Assembly: GCA_016946835.1 (NCBI GenBank)
Contig: JACVTC010000018.1
Location: 1,459,501-1,523,500 of the forward strand
DNA: 64,000 nucleotides
Source of the DNA: Neocallimastix lanati (nom. inval.)
Lineage: Eukaryota > Neocallimastigomycota > Neocallimastigomycetes > Neocallimastigales > Neocallimastigaceae
Reading direction: 5' to 3'
The stretch's first letter is position 1, and each line of letters starts with the position of its first letter. This document shows positions 8,093-18,769 of the stretch, one piece after another. The position numbers and the translations under genes were made by a program. Below the pieces are notes generated by a model. The model saw only the letters and a list, made by a program, of their open reading frames with translations, searched no databases and was not told the DNA's origin.

Positions 8093-11080
8093 AATTTATA
8101 AAATTAATTGTAAATATTGTACTTTTATTATCAATTTTTTAAATATTTAATTATAAATTTTTATTTTTTAAATTGTTTTATATAAATAGATGGTATGTAT
8201 AAATATATTTTAGCATATTATTAAATATTTTTGAAATTAATTGTAAATAACATATTTATTATCAATAATTCAAATATTTAATTGTTATAAATATTTAAAT
8301 TTGAAATTGTTTTATATAAATAGCTAGTAAGTATAAATATATATAAAAAAAAATATTATAAATATTTTTTGAAAGTAATTGCAAAAAAACAAATATTTAT
8401 TACGTATTATTGTAATTTTTTTTATTTTACATTTAATAAAAAATTATTTCATACTTATATATTTATTGTCAATTATTCAAATATTTATTATTTTAAATTA
8501 TAATCAACAAATTGTTTCACTTAAATAGGAAGTAAGTTTAAATATATATATATAAATATATTATTAACAACTATTAAAATTAATCATAAATAACGTATAT
8601 TTATTATCAATTATTCAAATATTTAATTATTATAAATTTTTATTTTTTAAATTGTTTTATATAAATAGCTGGTATGTATAAATATATTTTAGTATATTAT
8701 TAAATATTTTTGAAATTAATTGTAAATAACATATTTATTATCAATTATTAAAATATTTAATTGTTATAAATATTTATATTTGAAATTGTTTTATATAAAT
8801 AGCTAGTGAGTATAAATATATATAAAAAAATATTATAAATATTTTTTGAAAGTAATTGCAAAAAAACAAATATTTATTACGTATTATTATAATATTTTTT
8901 TATCATACATTTAATACAAAAAATTATTTCATATAAAGTTGGTTAGTATAAATATATATTTATAAATATAATATTAAAATTATTTGAAATTAATTTTAAA
9001 TAATTTATATATATTAATGATCATTCGAATAATTAATTATTTTAATTTTTGAAAAACAAATTGTTATATATTAATAGGACGTAAGTTTAAATTTATATTT
9101 AGATATAATTAAAATTTTTGAAATCGGTTTAAAGATAAGAAATATTTATTTTAATTATTTAAACAATTTAATTATTATTAATTTAATATATATAATTTAC
9201 TGATTTATATAAATTAGCTCGTAAGTATAAATAATTAAGCATATTATTTAAAAATTTGATGTTTATTTGTAAATAACATATATTTATTATTAATTATTAA
9301 AATATTTCATTAATATTATTCAACAAATTGTTTCATATATATATAGATAGTAAGTAAAAATATGTATTTAATGTAAATATATTATTACAAATTTTTCAAA
9401 TTAATTTATAATTAACATATATCAATTATATCTATTTTACATATTTCGTTGTTATTAAATTTATATTAAAAAATTGGTTTACATTAATAGATGGTAAGTA
9501 TAAATATGTATTTAAATACATTATTTAAAATTTTTTGAAATTAATTTTTAAATATCATCATATATATATATTTATTATCAATATTTTAAATATATAATTA
9601 ATAATGATTTTTTATAATAAAAATTTTTTTATATAAATAGCTAGTAAGTATTAATAATATATAAAAATAAAAAATATTATTAATATTTTTTTAAAAGTAA
9701 TTTTAAATAACCAAGAAGAGGAAGAACAAGAAGAGGAAGAACAAGAAAATAAAGAAGAAGAAGAAGAAAATGAAGAAGAAGAAAGAAATGAAGAAGAAAA
9801 TGAAGAAGAAAATGAAGAAGAAAATGAATAGGAAGAACAAGAAGAAGAAGAAAAGGAAGAAGAAGAAAAGGAAGAATAAGAAGAAAAGGAAGAAGAAGAA
9901 GAAAATGAAGAAGAAAATGAAGAGAAATAAGAAGAGGAAGAAGAAGAAAAAGAAAATGAAGAAGAAGAAGAAAATAATGAAGAAGAAGAAAATAATGAAG
10001 AAGAAGAAAAAGAAGAAGAAGAAGAAAAGGAAGAAGAAAAAGAAGAAGAGGAAGAAGAAGAAAATAATGAAGAAGAAGAAAAAGAAGAAGAAGAAGAAAA
10101 GGAAGAAGAAAAAGAAGAAGAAGAAGAAAAGGAAGAAGAAAAAGAAGAAGAGGAAGAAGAAGAAAAAGAAGAAGAAAATGAAGAAGAAGAGGAAGAAAAT
10201 GAAGAGGAAGAAAATGAAGAAGAGGAAGAAGAAGAAAATAAGAAAGAAGAAGAAGAGGAAGAAGAAAATAATGAAGAAGAAGAAAGTAGGGAAGAAGAAG
10301 AAAAAGAAGAAAATAAAGAAGAAGAAGTAGAAAATGAAGAAGAAAATGTAGTAGAAGAAGAAGAAAATAAGGAAAAAGAAGAAGAAAATGAAGATTCAAC
10401 TGAAGAAGAAGATCAACCTACTGAAAGACAACCAACTGAAAGACAACCAACTGAAAAAGAACCACCAAATGAAGGAGAAGATCAACCAAGTGAAGAAGAA
10501 GATCAGCAAACTCGTGATCCATGGAAATGTGGTGAAGGAATTGGTAGCTGTGCAGAAGGTTTATGCTGTAGCAAGTATGGATGGTGTGGAAAATCTGAGA
10601 AGTATTGCGATGTCAAGAATGGTTGCCAATCTCTATATGGTGAATGTACTGATACTTCCAGAACGATAATTCCAGAACAATGCGGTAAAGGTATAGGTAG
10701 CTGTGCTGAAGGATACTGTTGTAGTAAGTATGGTTGGTGTGGAAAATCTGATAAATATTGTAAGACAGATAAATAGTAAATATGGTAAATGTCCAAAAGG
10801 TGAATGCTGTAGTAAATATGGTTGGTGCGGAATTTCTAGTAAATACTGTAATATAAGTGAAGGCTGTCAATCAGAATTTGGAACCTGCATAGCAAAGAAG
10901 ACCATTACTAAGACCACTACTAAGAAAGCTATTAGTAAATCTAATAATGGAAGATGTGGTAAAAATTATGGCAAATGTCTTCATGGTGAATGCTGTAGTA
11001 AGTATGGTTACTGTGGTACTTCCACAAAGTATTGTAAAAAGAGTTCTGGATGTCAATCCCATTATGGAAAATGTTGGTAA
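7351..11080 (+). CDS. Secreted Glu-rich protein with four CBM18 chitin-binding domains (frame disturbed)
   Basis: Exon 1 starts at ATG 7351 and encodes MYRVFLAIISS, a signal-peptide start, before a donor at 7386 (GTAATT). After 2.3 kb of intron-like units comes a Glu-rich stretch (about 9715-10380), then a Thr/Gln/Pro linker (TERQPTERQPTEKEPP) and four CBM18/Chitin_bind_1 domains. Domain 1 runs 10528-10648, domain 2 starts at 10681, domain 3 at about 10790-10888 and domain 4 at 10955-11074. The hallmark CCSKYGWCG, KYC and GCQ motifs are present. The frame ends at TAA 11078-11080. CBM18 binds chitin, so a cell-wall or extracellular role is likely. Oddities: TAG at 10774-10776 and a frame change between domains 2 and 3, where the end of 2 and first Cys of 3 are missing; and three stops in the Glu frame (9829, 9877, 9928). 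A final acceptor at AG 9930-9931 would avoid these three stops. It may be a recent pseudogene or contain assembly errors. Confidence 0.7.
7386..9715 (+). other. Tandem array of 14 candidate 3-nt microexons between intron-like units
   Basis: Fourteen sites read AG, three bases, GT. The triplets are GCC 7629, CTA 7775, GCT 8006, ATG 8190, CTA 8324, GAA 8529, CTG 8669, CTA 8803, TTG 8939, GAC 9078, CTC 9218, ATA 9347, ATG 9491 and CTA 9641. Acceptors are TAG in 13 and AAG in one. Donors are GTAAGT in eight, GTATGT or GTGAGT in four, GTTAGT in one and GTATAT in one. Spacing is mostly 129-150 bp. Units share blocks such as ATTATTCAAATATTTAATTAT, so they arose by tandem duplication. Two longer spacings (231, 205) look like double units that lost the middle site; 184 is due to a TTA run. 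In phase 0 the triplets read A L A M L E L L L D L I M L. Phase 1 is also open. Phase 2, which the GT donor of exon 1 implies, hits TAG; a GC donor at 7382 would give phase 1. Splicing is inferred, not shown. Confidence 0.6.
8028..8090. repeat. (TTA)n microsatellite
   Basis: About 21 uninterrupted TTA/ATT units inside one intron-like unit. They account for the longer spacing (184 bp) between the third and fourth candidate microexons. Confidence 0.9.
9715..10380 (+). repeat. GAA/GAG purine tract coding a Glu-rich region
   Basis: About 670 bases of almost pure purine on the plus strand, built of GAA, GAG, AAT and AAG codons in the frame that runs into the CBM18 domains. The other plus frames give Lys-rich open frames and the minus strand a Leu-rich one; these are shadows. 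The Glu frame is uninterrupted from 9931. A polypurine tract this long can form triplex or slip during replication, which fits the length variation usual for such linkers. Confidence 0.8.
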
Positions 11081-11284
11081 ATCTATTAATTAAAATAAAA
11101 AAAAAAAAAAAAAAGAATAAAAATAGGTGTTATTACAATTTATAGCTTTTTTTAATAATTTTAAATTTTTAACGTAAAAAAAATTTTTTTTTTTACATTA
11201 AATTTGTAGTAATATTTTAATTTATTTAATTTATTATCAATATTTTAATCTATTATTATAACTTAATAATTTAATATTTCTTTA

Positions 11285-11322
<38 letters not shown>

Positions 11323-12286
11323 TTTTTAAATCTATTATTAACTTTTGAAATCTATTAATTGAAATTTGATAACATATATAAAAATAATTGATATTATACA
11401 AAAATAATTAATTTAAAATAAAAGTTATAATTTAATTAAAATTATTTAAGAAAATTTTATATAATCAAATAAAATTATTTATAAATTTTAAAATTTTTTA
11501 TAATTTGATTATTGATTTTCATTAATTTTTTTTTTTTTTAGTTTCGTGTGTATTATTTTTTTTTAATTATAAACAATATAATAGTATTAGAATTACAATA
11601 ATTAAAATATATATAATATATATAATATATTACTTTCATTATTATTATTTTTTTTCCTATTTTTAATCTCTAATTATTTGTATCCCCATCTTCATTAGTA
11701 TTTCCCTGAAAGGGACATAATTTATCTTTAATTTATAATAAATTGGAAATTTCAACTATAAGTAGGGGGAATTTACTCTCAATGTAAAATCGATTCCATA
11801 GTACGAGGAAATAGTTTATTGGCATTAAAATATTTTTTATATTTATATTTTTATAAATAATATTTCGTAAAAGAAATTGTTTGAAAACTTGGATATAATA
11901 TATATATTTATATATATATATTTTTTTATTTTTTTTATTTTTTTTTTTATTTTTATTATTTTTTTATTATATTTTTTTTTTTATTTATTTAAGAATTATT
12001 TTGGTTAATAATACATTTGATTTATAAATATAATTCTAATAAACTTTTATATATAATTATATAAGTATTTTTTATTTTAAAATCTATATTTTATAATGTT
12101 ATATTTTAAACTATTTTATTTTATTTCATTTTATTTTATAACTTTTATATGTATAAAAATATTATTTTTATTTTTAGTAATTGCAATGACTATGTTAGGT
12201 TAAGTATTGTATTTTTTTTTTTAAAGTCTTATTCTTTATTTTCCATTTTTTTTTTTGATATCCTTTTCTTTTTCTTTTTCTTTTTC

Positions 12287-12320
<34 letters not shown>

Positions 12321-13247
12321 AGTATCCCTTTTTTATTTTATTATTTATTATTTAAATCTTGCTCCTACAATAGTACCAATATGACTTAGGAGCCATATTA
12401 TTAGTAGTTCCTATTATATTTGTTTCAAACACAAATAACTAACAGTAGTCTAGTTCCGCTTACAGAATCTATTATAAGGAGAGTAATTCTCATAAAAGAG
12501 AAAACTTTCTGTATTTTTAAGGGAGGGTTTTGTGGACACCTACACCACACACCATCTATTTTAAAGTTGCTACTTCTTTTGTTTTATTATATACGAATCC
12601 GAGGTTCTATCTTTCCTGGTTCTTAGACTATGGACTATCATACATACATAAGTTTTCTTGGTTCGATCTCGCCCTATTTGACCCATTTTCCAGGTTTTTC
12701 CTCACAAGAGGTTTTTTTTTTTACGAAATATGATGGTTAGGGTTACTGATTAAGTATGAAATGTAGTGCATTTCGCAATGTGGCTTATAAGTAATTTAAA
12801 ATAAAGCCATACATTTTTAAGATATTTTATATTATCATAAAAAAATATTTAAATTATTATTATTTCAAAAGAAATAATAATATATTCTATTAAAAATGAA
12901 TTATTAAAAATTATTTTTATAATTGAATATTAATAAATTATATATATAAAAAAAAAGAATATTTATTATTTATTTAATTATTGAATAAGCAAGTCATATA
13001 CAAAGTACGCCACGTTGTGAAATGCAGGATTGCGAAAAAAAAAAAATTCTACCTTTTAAAATTTATAACTATCTTAAATAAAAAAAAAAATAATAATAAT
13101 AATAATAATAATAAAATTTTAATCCATATTTCAATTTTATATTTATTTATTAATTTTATTTTTTATTTATTTATTTTTTTTTTACTAATTTTAAAATCGA
13201 TTTATTAAATAATAATTAAATATTAATTTATATAAAAATAAAAAATA

Positions 13248-13280
<33 letters not shown>

Positions 13281-13299
13281 AAAATTTATAATTTATTTG

Positions 13300-13348
<49 letters not shown>

Positions 13349-13440
13349 TAAATATTTTAATTTTTAAATTTTTTAAATTTTTTATTTTAATAATCAATTA
13401 TTGTATAAAATTTTTTTTTTATTATACTTACATAATTTAA
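11081..13440. other. Intergenic region, A+T-rich, one less A+T-rich island
   Basis: Mostly homopolymer and dinucleotide runs: poly(A) at about 11291-11318 and 13252-13278, poly(T) at about 12291-12319, (AAT)n at about 13091-13113 and (TA)n at 13306-13330. An island at about 12360-12760 is richer in G+C, has short open plus frames (12420-12733) and ends in a T run. No known protein or RNA was recognised in it. Confidence 0.5.
12749..13045. repeat. Imperfect inverted repeat pair, possible MITE
   Basis: The reverse complement of 12749-12786 contains GCCACATTGCGAAATGCA. The plus strand at about 13009-13026 contains GCCACGTTGTGAAATGCA, two differences in 18. The arms face each other across about 220 bp of A+T-rich sequence. 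A short non-autonomous transposon is possible, but target-site duplications were not found. Confidence 0.3.
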
Positions 13441-13444
13441 TGGG

Positions 13445-13879
13445 ATTCTTACAAATTCATTTTTTTATTTACATCTACACCATGCTTTATTAAATATTCT
13501 CCTAATTCTTTTTTATTACTTTTACTGACCTTAAATATATAGAATATTAACTGTTATATCCATTTAGGCTTCATATCTTTTTTTTAAATATTCTATTAAA
13601 TCTTATTTTCCACTTTCACATACTTAAATTAATTATATTCTTCCATATTTATTTTCTTAAATTTATTTTCGTGAATTATATCTACTCCATGTTCTATGAA
13701 GAATTCCACAAAATTTCTATTTACACTTCCATTGTTTTACCATTTTTATCTTCCATGTATATATATGCTCCATGTTTTTCTAAATATTCAACTAAATCGT
13801 TTTTACCACATTGCGAGACTTTAAATAATGGTATTTCACCATATTTATTTTTTTTTATTTATATTTGATCCATTTTCTA
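13445..13879 (-). pseudogene. Decayed continuation of the ankyrin array
   Basis: After the open frame of the 852-residue ankyrin gene ends at 13880, the minus strand still codes recognisable ankyrin units in shifting frames: EYLVENGSNIN, then GEIPLF, then NDLVEYLEKHGAYIYMEDKNGKT, then FVEFFIEHGVDI near 13700. Several frameshifts and stops are present. The ancestral protein therefore had about four more repeats, and the present stop follows a frameshift near 13890. Confidence 0.7.
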
Positions 13880-16438
13880 CTAAGTATTCTGCAAATCTTT
13901 TGCTCCTAATTCAATTGCTATTAATAATGGTGTTTCACCATCTCTTTTTTCTTTATTTATATCTGCTCCTTTTTTTACTAAGTATTCAAGTAATTCTTTA
14001 TTTCCACTGCTAATTGCTTTTAAAAATGGTGTTTCACCATTTCTATTTTTTTTATTTATATTTGCTCCTTTTTCTACTAAGTATTCTAGTAATTCTTTTT
14101 TTTCATCGCTAATTGCTATTAATAATGGTGTTTCACCAAATTTATTTTCCCTATTTATATCTGCTCCATGTTCAACTAAGAATTCTACAAAATCTTTTGC
14201 TCCTAATTCAATTGCTATAAATAATGGCGTTTCACCATTTCTATCTTCTTTATTTATATCTACTCCATTTTCTACTAGGTATTCTAATAAATCTATATTT
14301 TCACTTCTAATTGCTATTAATAATGGTGTTTCACCATCTTTATTTTCTTTATTTATATCTGAACCATTTTCTACCAAGTATTCTAGTAATTCTTTATTTC
14401 CACTGCTAATTGCTATTAATAATGGTGTTTCACCACTTTTATCTTCTTTATTTATATCTGCACCATTTTCTACTAAGTATTCTACTAAATCTTTATTTTC
14501 ATTAATAATTGCTATTAATAATGGTGTTTCACCATCTCTATTTTCTTTATTTATATCTGCTCCATTTTCTATTAATATTTCTATTATATCATTATCTTCT
14601 AATTCACAGGCATTAAATAATGGTGTTTCACCATCTCTATTTTCTTTATTTATATCTGCTCCTTGTTCTACCAAATATTCAACTAAGTCTTTTTTTCCAC
14701 TTTCACAGGCCTTAAATAATGGTGTTCTACCATATTTATTTTCTTTATTTATATCTGCTCCATTTTCTACTAAGTATTCTACTAATTTTTTTTTTTTAGT
14801 TTCACAGGCCTTAAATAATGGTGTTTCACCATCTTTATTTTTTTTATTTATATTTGCTCCATTTTCTACTAATATTTCTACTAAATCTTTATTTTTATAT
14901 CCAATTGCCTTAAATAATGGTGTTTCACCATCTTCATTTTCTTTATTTATATCTGCACCATTTTCTACTAAGTATTCTACTAAATCTTTATTTTTATTAA
15001 TAATTGCTGTTAATAATGGTGTTATACCATATTCACCTTCCATATTTATAACTGCTTCATGTTTAATTAAATATTCAACTAAATCTTTATTTCCACTTTT
15101 ACAGGCATAAAATAATGGTGTTTCACAATATTTATTTTCTTTATTTACATCTGCTCCAAGTTCAGCTAAATATTCAACTAAATCTTTATTGCCACTTTCA
15201 CAGGCATAAAATAATGGTGTTTCACCGTATTTATTTACTTTATTTATATCTGCTCCATTTTCTACTAAGTATTCTACTAAATCTTTATTTCCGCTTTTAC
15301 ATGCGTTGAATAATGGTCTTTCACCATTTTTATTTTCTTTATTTATAACTGCTCCATGTTCAACCAAATATTCAACTAAATCTTTATTTCCGCTTTTACA
15401 TGAGCTGAATAATGGTGTTTCATCATTTTTATTTTCTTTATTTATAATTGCTCCATGTTCTACTAAATATTCAACTAAATCTTTATTTCCACTTTCACAG
15501 GCATAAAATAATGGTGTTTCACAGTATTTAATTTCTTTATTTATAACTGCTCCATGTTCTACCAAATATTCAACTAAATCTTTATTGCCACTTTCACAGG
15601 CCTTAAATAATGGTGTTTCGCCATTTTTTTTTTCTTTATTTATAACTGCTCCATGTTCTACCAAATATTCAACTAAATCTTTATTTCCGCTTTTACATGC
15701 GTTGAATAATGGTGTTTTACCATATTCATTTTCTTTATTTATTATTGCTCCATGCTCTACTAAATATTCTACTAAATCTTTTTTTTCACTTTCACAGACA
15801 TAAAATAATGGTGTTTCACCATCTTCAGTTTCTTTATTTATATCTGCTCCATGCTCTACTAAATATTCTACTAAATCTTTATTTCCACTTTCACATGCAT
15901 AAAATAATGGTGTTGTACCATAATCACTTTCTTCATTTATATCTGCTCCATTTTCTACTAAGAATTCTACTAAATCTTTATTTCCACTTTCACACACATC
16001 AAATAAAAGTATTTCATTATCCTTATAAAATATTTTTTTTGTATCCACTCCATGTTTTACTAAAAATTTTAATAAATTTTTATTTCCATATTCAATTAAA
16101 TAAGTATCAATTATGGAAAAATCATACCATCTTTTAAAATCTAATTTAATTTTATATTTATTTTTAGAAATTTCATAATTTAAATTCTTGGTAGGTGTTT
16201 TATTTTTATATAGAAAAAGTAAACGTTTAATAAATTCATCATCATAAAACTTTGAAATATTAAAAATATTTTTTAATTTCTTTAAATTTGAATTCTTTAT
16301 TAATTCTTTTATTTCAGAAGAAGTAATATATTTATCATTTTCTTGATCATTTGTTAGAGTTTTTAAACTTTTAGACGTATGTCCATTATTATTATAATCT
16401 TCAGATTTTATATTTCTCTTCTTTTCACGGTTATTCAT
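13880..16438 (-). CDS. Ankyrin-repeat protein, about 22 repeats of 33 residues
   Basis: 852 residues. The N-terminal about 110 residues (MNNREKKRNIKSEDYNNN onward) are charged and of unknown fold. Then about 22 tandem ankyrin units follow, of the form DLVEYLVENGADINKENKYG plus ETPLFKACESGNK, each 33 residues or 99 bp, to residue about 847. Ankyrin arrays are protein-binding solenoids; no catalytic domain is seen, so an adaptor role is likely but the partner is unknown. There is no signal peptide or membrane segment. The start ATG at 16436-16438 is the first in frame. Repeats differ at the loop position (GADINKE, GAVINKE, GAIINKE). Units 4-8 (GAVIN/GAIIN) resemble each other closely, which suggests local duplication. 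The last residues (LQNT) come from a frameshift; decayed repeats continue downstream to 13445. Confidence 0.9.
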   Translation of the reverse strand: MNNREKKRNIKSEDYNNNGHTSKSLKTLTNDQENDKYITSSEIKELIKNSNLKKLKNIFNISKFYDDEFIKRLLFLYKNKTPTKNLNYEISKNKYKIKLDFKRWYDFSIIDTYLIEYGNKNLLKFLVKHGVDTKKIFYKDNEILLFDVCESGNKDLVEFLVENGADINEESDYGTTPLFYACESGNKDLVEYLVEHGADINKETEDGETPLFYVCESEKKDLVEYLVEHGAIINKENEYGKTPLFNACKSGNKDLVEYLVEHGAVINKEKKNGETPLFKACESGNKDLVEYLVEHGAVINKEIKYCETPLFYACESGNKDLVEYLVEHGAIINKENKNDETPLFSSCKSGNKDLVEYLVEHGAVINKENKNGERPLFNACKSGNKDLVEYLVENGADINKVNKYGETPLFYACESGNKDLVEYLAELGADVNKENKYCETPLFYACKSGNKDLVEYLIKHEAVINMEGEYGITPLLTAIINKNKDLVEYLVENGADINKENEDGETPLFKAIGYKNKDLVEILVENGANINKKNKDGETPLFKACETKKKKLVEYLVENGADINKENKYGRTPLFKACESGKKDLVEYLVEQGADINKENRDGETPLFNACELEDNDIIEILIENGADINKENRDGETPLLIAIINENKDLVEYLVENGADINKEDKSGETPLLIAISSGNKELLEYLVENGSDINKENKDGETPLLIAIRSENIDLLEYLVENGVDINKEDRNGETPLFIAIELGAKDFVEFLVEHGADINRENKFGETPLLIAISDEKKELLEYLVEKGANINKKNRNGETPFLKAISSGNKELLEYLVKKGADINKEKRDGETPLLIAIELGAKDLQNT

Positions 16439-17290
16439 ATTAATTGTATTTTATACTGTGTTTTATTATTATTTTTTCTAATTTATTCTTTATAATATAA
16501 AATTATTTTTTATTTTAATAAATATAATTGATAATTATAAAAGCTATTATTTATTTAAAATATATATTATTATAAAATATATATTATTATATTTTTTAAA
16601 TTAATAAAAAAAAATTTTTTTTATATTATATTTTTAATTCATTTAATTAAAATCAAATATGTAATGCAAAATATAAATATTTATAATTATATATGAGATG
16701 ATTGGAATAAAAAAAAAAAAAAGGAAATAAAGTAAAACAAAGAGAAATTCAATCATATTCAATCTATTAAAAAAAAAAAATTCATGTCCGAAATATAAAA
16801 AAATATTTTATAATATATTTTTATTTCTATTTTTAATATAAATCTTTATCTTATAAAAAATATTAATAATTAAATTTTATTTTATTTACAATTATATTAT
16901 GTAATGTATTTCTCATAATTAAAATCATAATTCTTTTATTTTAATAATGCGCCACATATTATAATAATGCGCCACAACAATGAAATAAATAGACATAATA
17001 AATTAGTTCAGCCATTAGTATTTTTACACTTTTTCTTTATGTCAAAAAAATACTTTAGATGAAATACTTCAAAAATAAATAATACTTCAAAAAATTAGAA
17101 ATCTTGCGTTTTTCTTTTTTCTAACTTTTCTTCTCAATAAAAAGATCAATTTTTATAAGAAGTTTACATATTGGAAATAGATAAAACTAATCCTTCAAGA
17201 GCATTATTACTACTCTAATAGAGAGAAACTAAATATTGAATAAAGATAATTCTAAATCACATAATTAATAAAATAAAATAATAAATAAAG
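16439..17290. other. Upstream region of the ankyrin gene
   Basis: About 850 bp without a gene, mostly A+T-rich. It contains the GCGCCACA direct repeat listed separately and poly(A) runs at about 16710-16721 and 16770-16780. Confidence 0.5.
16942..16976. promoter_or_regulatory. Direct repeat TAATAATGCGCCACA, twice
   Basis: The 15-base word TAATAATGCGCCACA occurs at 16942-16956 and 16962-16976, a 20-bp period or about two helical turns. It lies about 500 bp upstream of the ankyrin start. The GCGCCACA core stands out in this A+T-rich setting. Use as a regulator-binding site is inference. Confidence 0.35.
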
Positions 17291-17299
17291 TTAGAACAA

Positions 17300-18640
17300 T
17301 CCTGTGATATCCCGGTAAACATTAATCTATAACTAATGTATTTAACATTGATCTTTTTATTGACTTTACCCTGATATCACTAACATAGAAGCCAGTAAAT
17401 CTACAGCTGATACTGTTAATAAGAAGGCTAGCTCCTAATCCGATGTTACCAACAAAGATGATTTTAAAATGAATATCATCACCTGTCTCAGCGTGATAGT
17501 CCAAGCTATAGAAAGCCAAACGCAATTCATGAGAAGTCTATAACTACTATTGGATTCAATGTGTAACCTGAAAGGAAAGCTTACTTGAAGGAACCCGGTC
17601 TCGAACACCAGCATCAAAAATAATGGGGATATTGTCATCACTTCCTTAGAAATCTTCTCAAATCATCTAGATAACATAAATTCATTCAAGGGTAAAGACA
17701 CATATATTGAATGATTCTTTTCAATGTGCCGTCGCCAGTTTGATTTCTACGAGAAATTCTATGCTTCCGAAAATAAAAGGGTCGAATTTATTGAAGCTCA
17801 CTTAGGTTCTGCTTACGAATAGTATTATATTTTCATGAGTGAGAATCAAAGTGAAAATCCTGATTCAAATTTACTTTTGGAATGAACTTAATAAGTTCCA
17901 CCTTACAGATCTTCCAGATTCACTAAAATTCAAACGATTAAAAGAAATCAAACATAAGTGGGGGTAACGATGCTGACTTCGTTACCAAGTTCAAGTTATA
18001 CGCTTCCCAACTACTGATTCCGGAAATCCTCCAGTTAGAACTTTTCGAAGACCGTGTTCATCCGTTGGTAAAGAAGAACTTGTTGGATTTAGAACATCAG
18101 AGAAGGATTATCGGAAACTACTTCAGTATGCTTGTGAAATACGATAACGAAAGAAATTGCCACTGGGATTTTGATTCCAGTAAAAGGAAAAGGAACTCCG
18201 CCGACAATGAACATAGGAAGAAAAAGAGGTTCAAATCCTATAAAGGACATCTTTTCTCTAGAAATGGTAACAATAATGAAACCAACAACAAATTTAAGGA
18301 TAATAAAAGTAACATGTTATAGAATAACAACAACAATCATAAAAAAAAATACAGATGTGAAGAATAGAATGAAGCAAAAAACTCGAAGAGGGATTTCCAA
18401 TAAATAAATTCAGAATCAAGAGAAAATATTTTCCTTCATAAATACTTCTCTTGGGTTTTCATCAGGTTCAAATTGTGAAAGAAAATCCCATCTACCGGTG
18501 ACATGAGGGAAACCGTTGCCATATTGGACTCCGGTTCCGGGGGTAAATCTAGTTAACGAAGACCTTGCTCATGACTGGGGAATATGACTTCTAAGGAATA
18601 TATTAAATAAAATAGATGAGAACAACACATTAAAATATTT
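17300..18640 (+). mobile_element. Ty3-type gag-protease fossil
   Basis: Plus-strand gag sequence is readable from about 17690 to 18320, including HPLVKKNLLDLEHQRRIIGN (about 18058-18117) and a basic tail rich in Lys, Arg and Asn. A protease-like active-site block with DSG and VNEDLAHDWG follows near 18530-18585. Minus-strand open frames at 17322-17641 are probably shadows. The 5' boundary is uncertain. The element is broken in many places and cut off by the Copia LTR at 18644. The integrase piece at 21700-22564 is in the right order and orientation to be its downstream half. Confidence 0.6.
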
Positions 18641-18643
18641 TAT

Positions 18644-18769
18644 TGTTAAGAATTTTAAGAGAGTTTTTATTTTATTATATAATTTTTACTTTATATATAT
18701 ACGTGCTTATTTAAATATTATTGGTAGAATAACTTATTTTAATTTACATTATTTTTATATTATTTGACA
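18644..18769 (-). repeat. Probable 3' LTR of the Copia fossil
   Basis: On the minus strand the LTR starts with TGTCAAATAA at 18769, right after the polypurine tract. A matching end, TGTTAAG on the plus strand at 18644, gives TGTYAAR inverted termini. That would be a very short LTR (126 bp), so the outer end is uncertain. Confidence 0.4.

Noticed and set aside
9829-9930. TAG/TAA read as Gln (altered genetic code)
   Set aside because: Stops would fit Gln in this E/Q-rich stretch, but the other intact frames in the window end at ordinary TAA or TAG and show no in-frame reassigned codons.
9680-10399. Leu-rich minus-strand and Lys-rich plus-strand open frames
   Set aside because: They are other frames of the GAA/GAG tract that codes the Glu-rich linker; neither continues into any domain.
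12651-12722. tRNA-like B box (GGTTCGATC) followed by a T run
   Set aside because: No matching A box, acceptor stem or cloverleaf could be drawn; too weak to call a tRNA or tRNA-derived SINE.
12732-12752. Telomere-like GGTTAGGGTTA
   Set aside because: Only one and a half copies; a chance occurrence is likely and no array is present.
15115-16137. Several plus-strand open frames
   Set aside because: Shadows of the 99-bp ankyrin repeats coded on the minus strand, recurring with the repeat period.
17322-17641. Two minus-strand open frames
   Set aside because: They overlap each other in different frames, lack domains and lie antisense to the Ty3 gag fossil.
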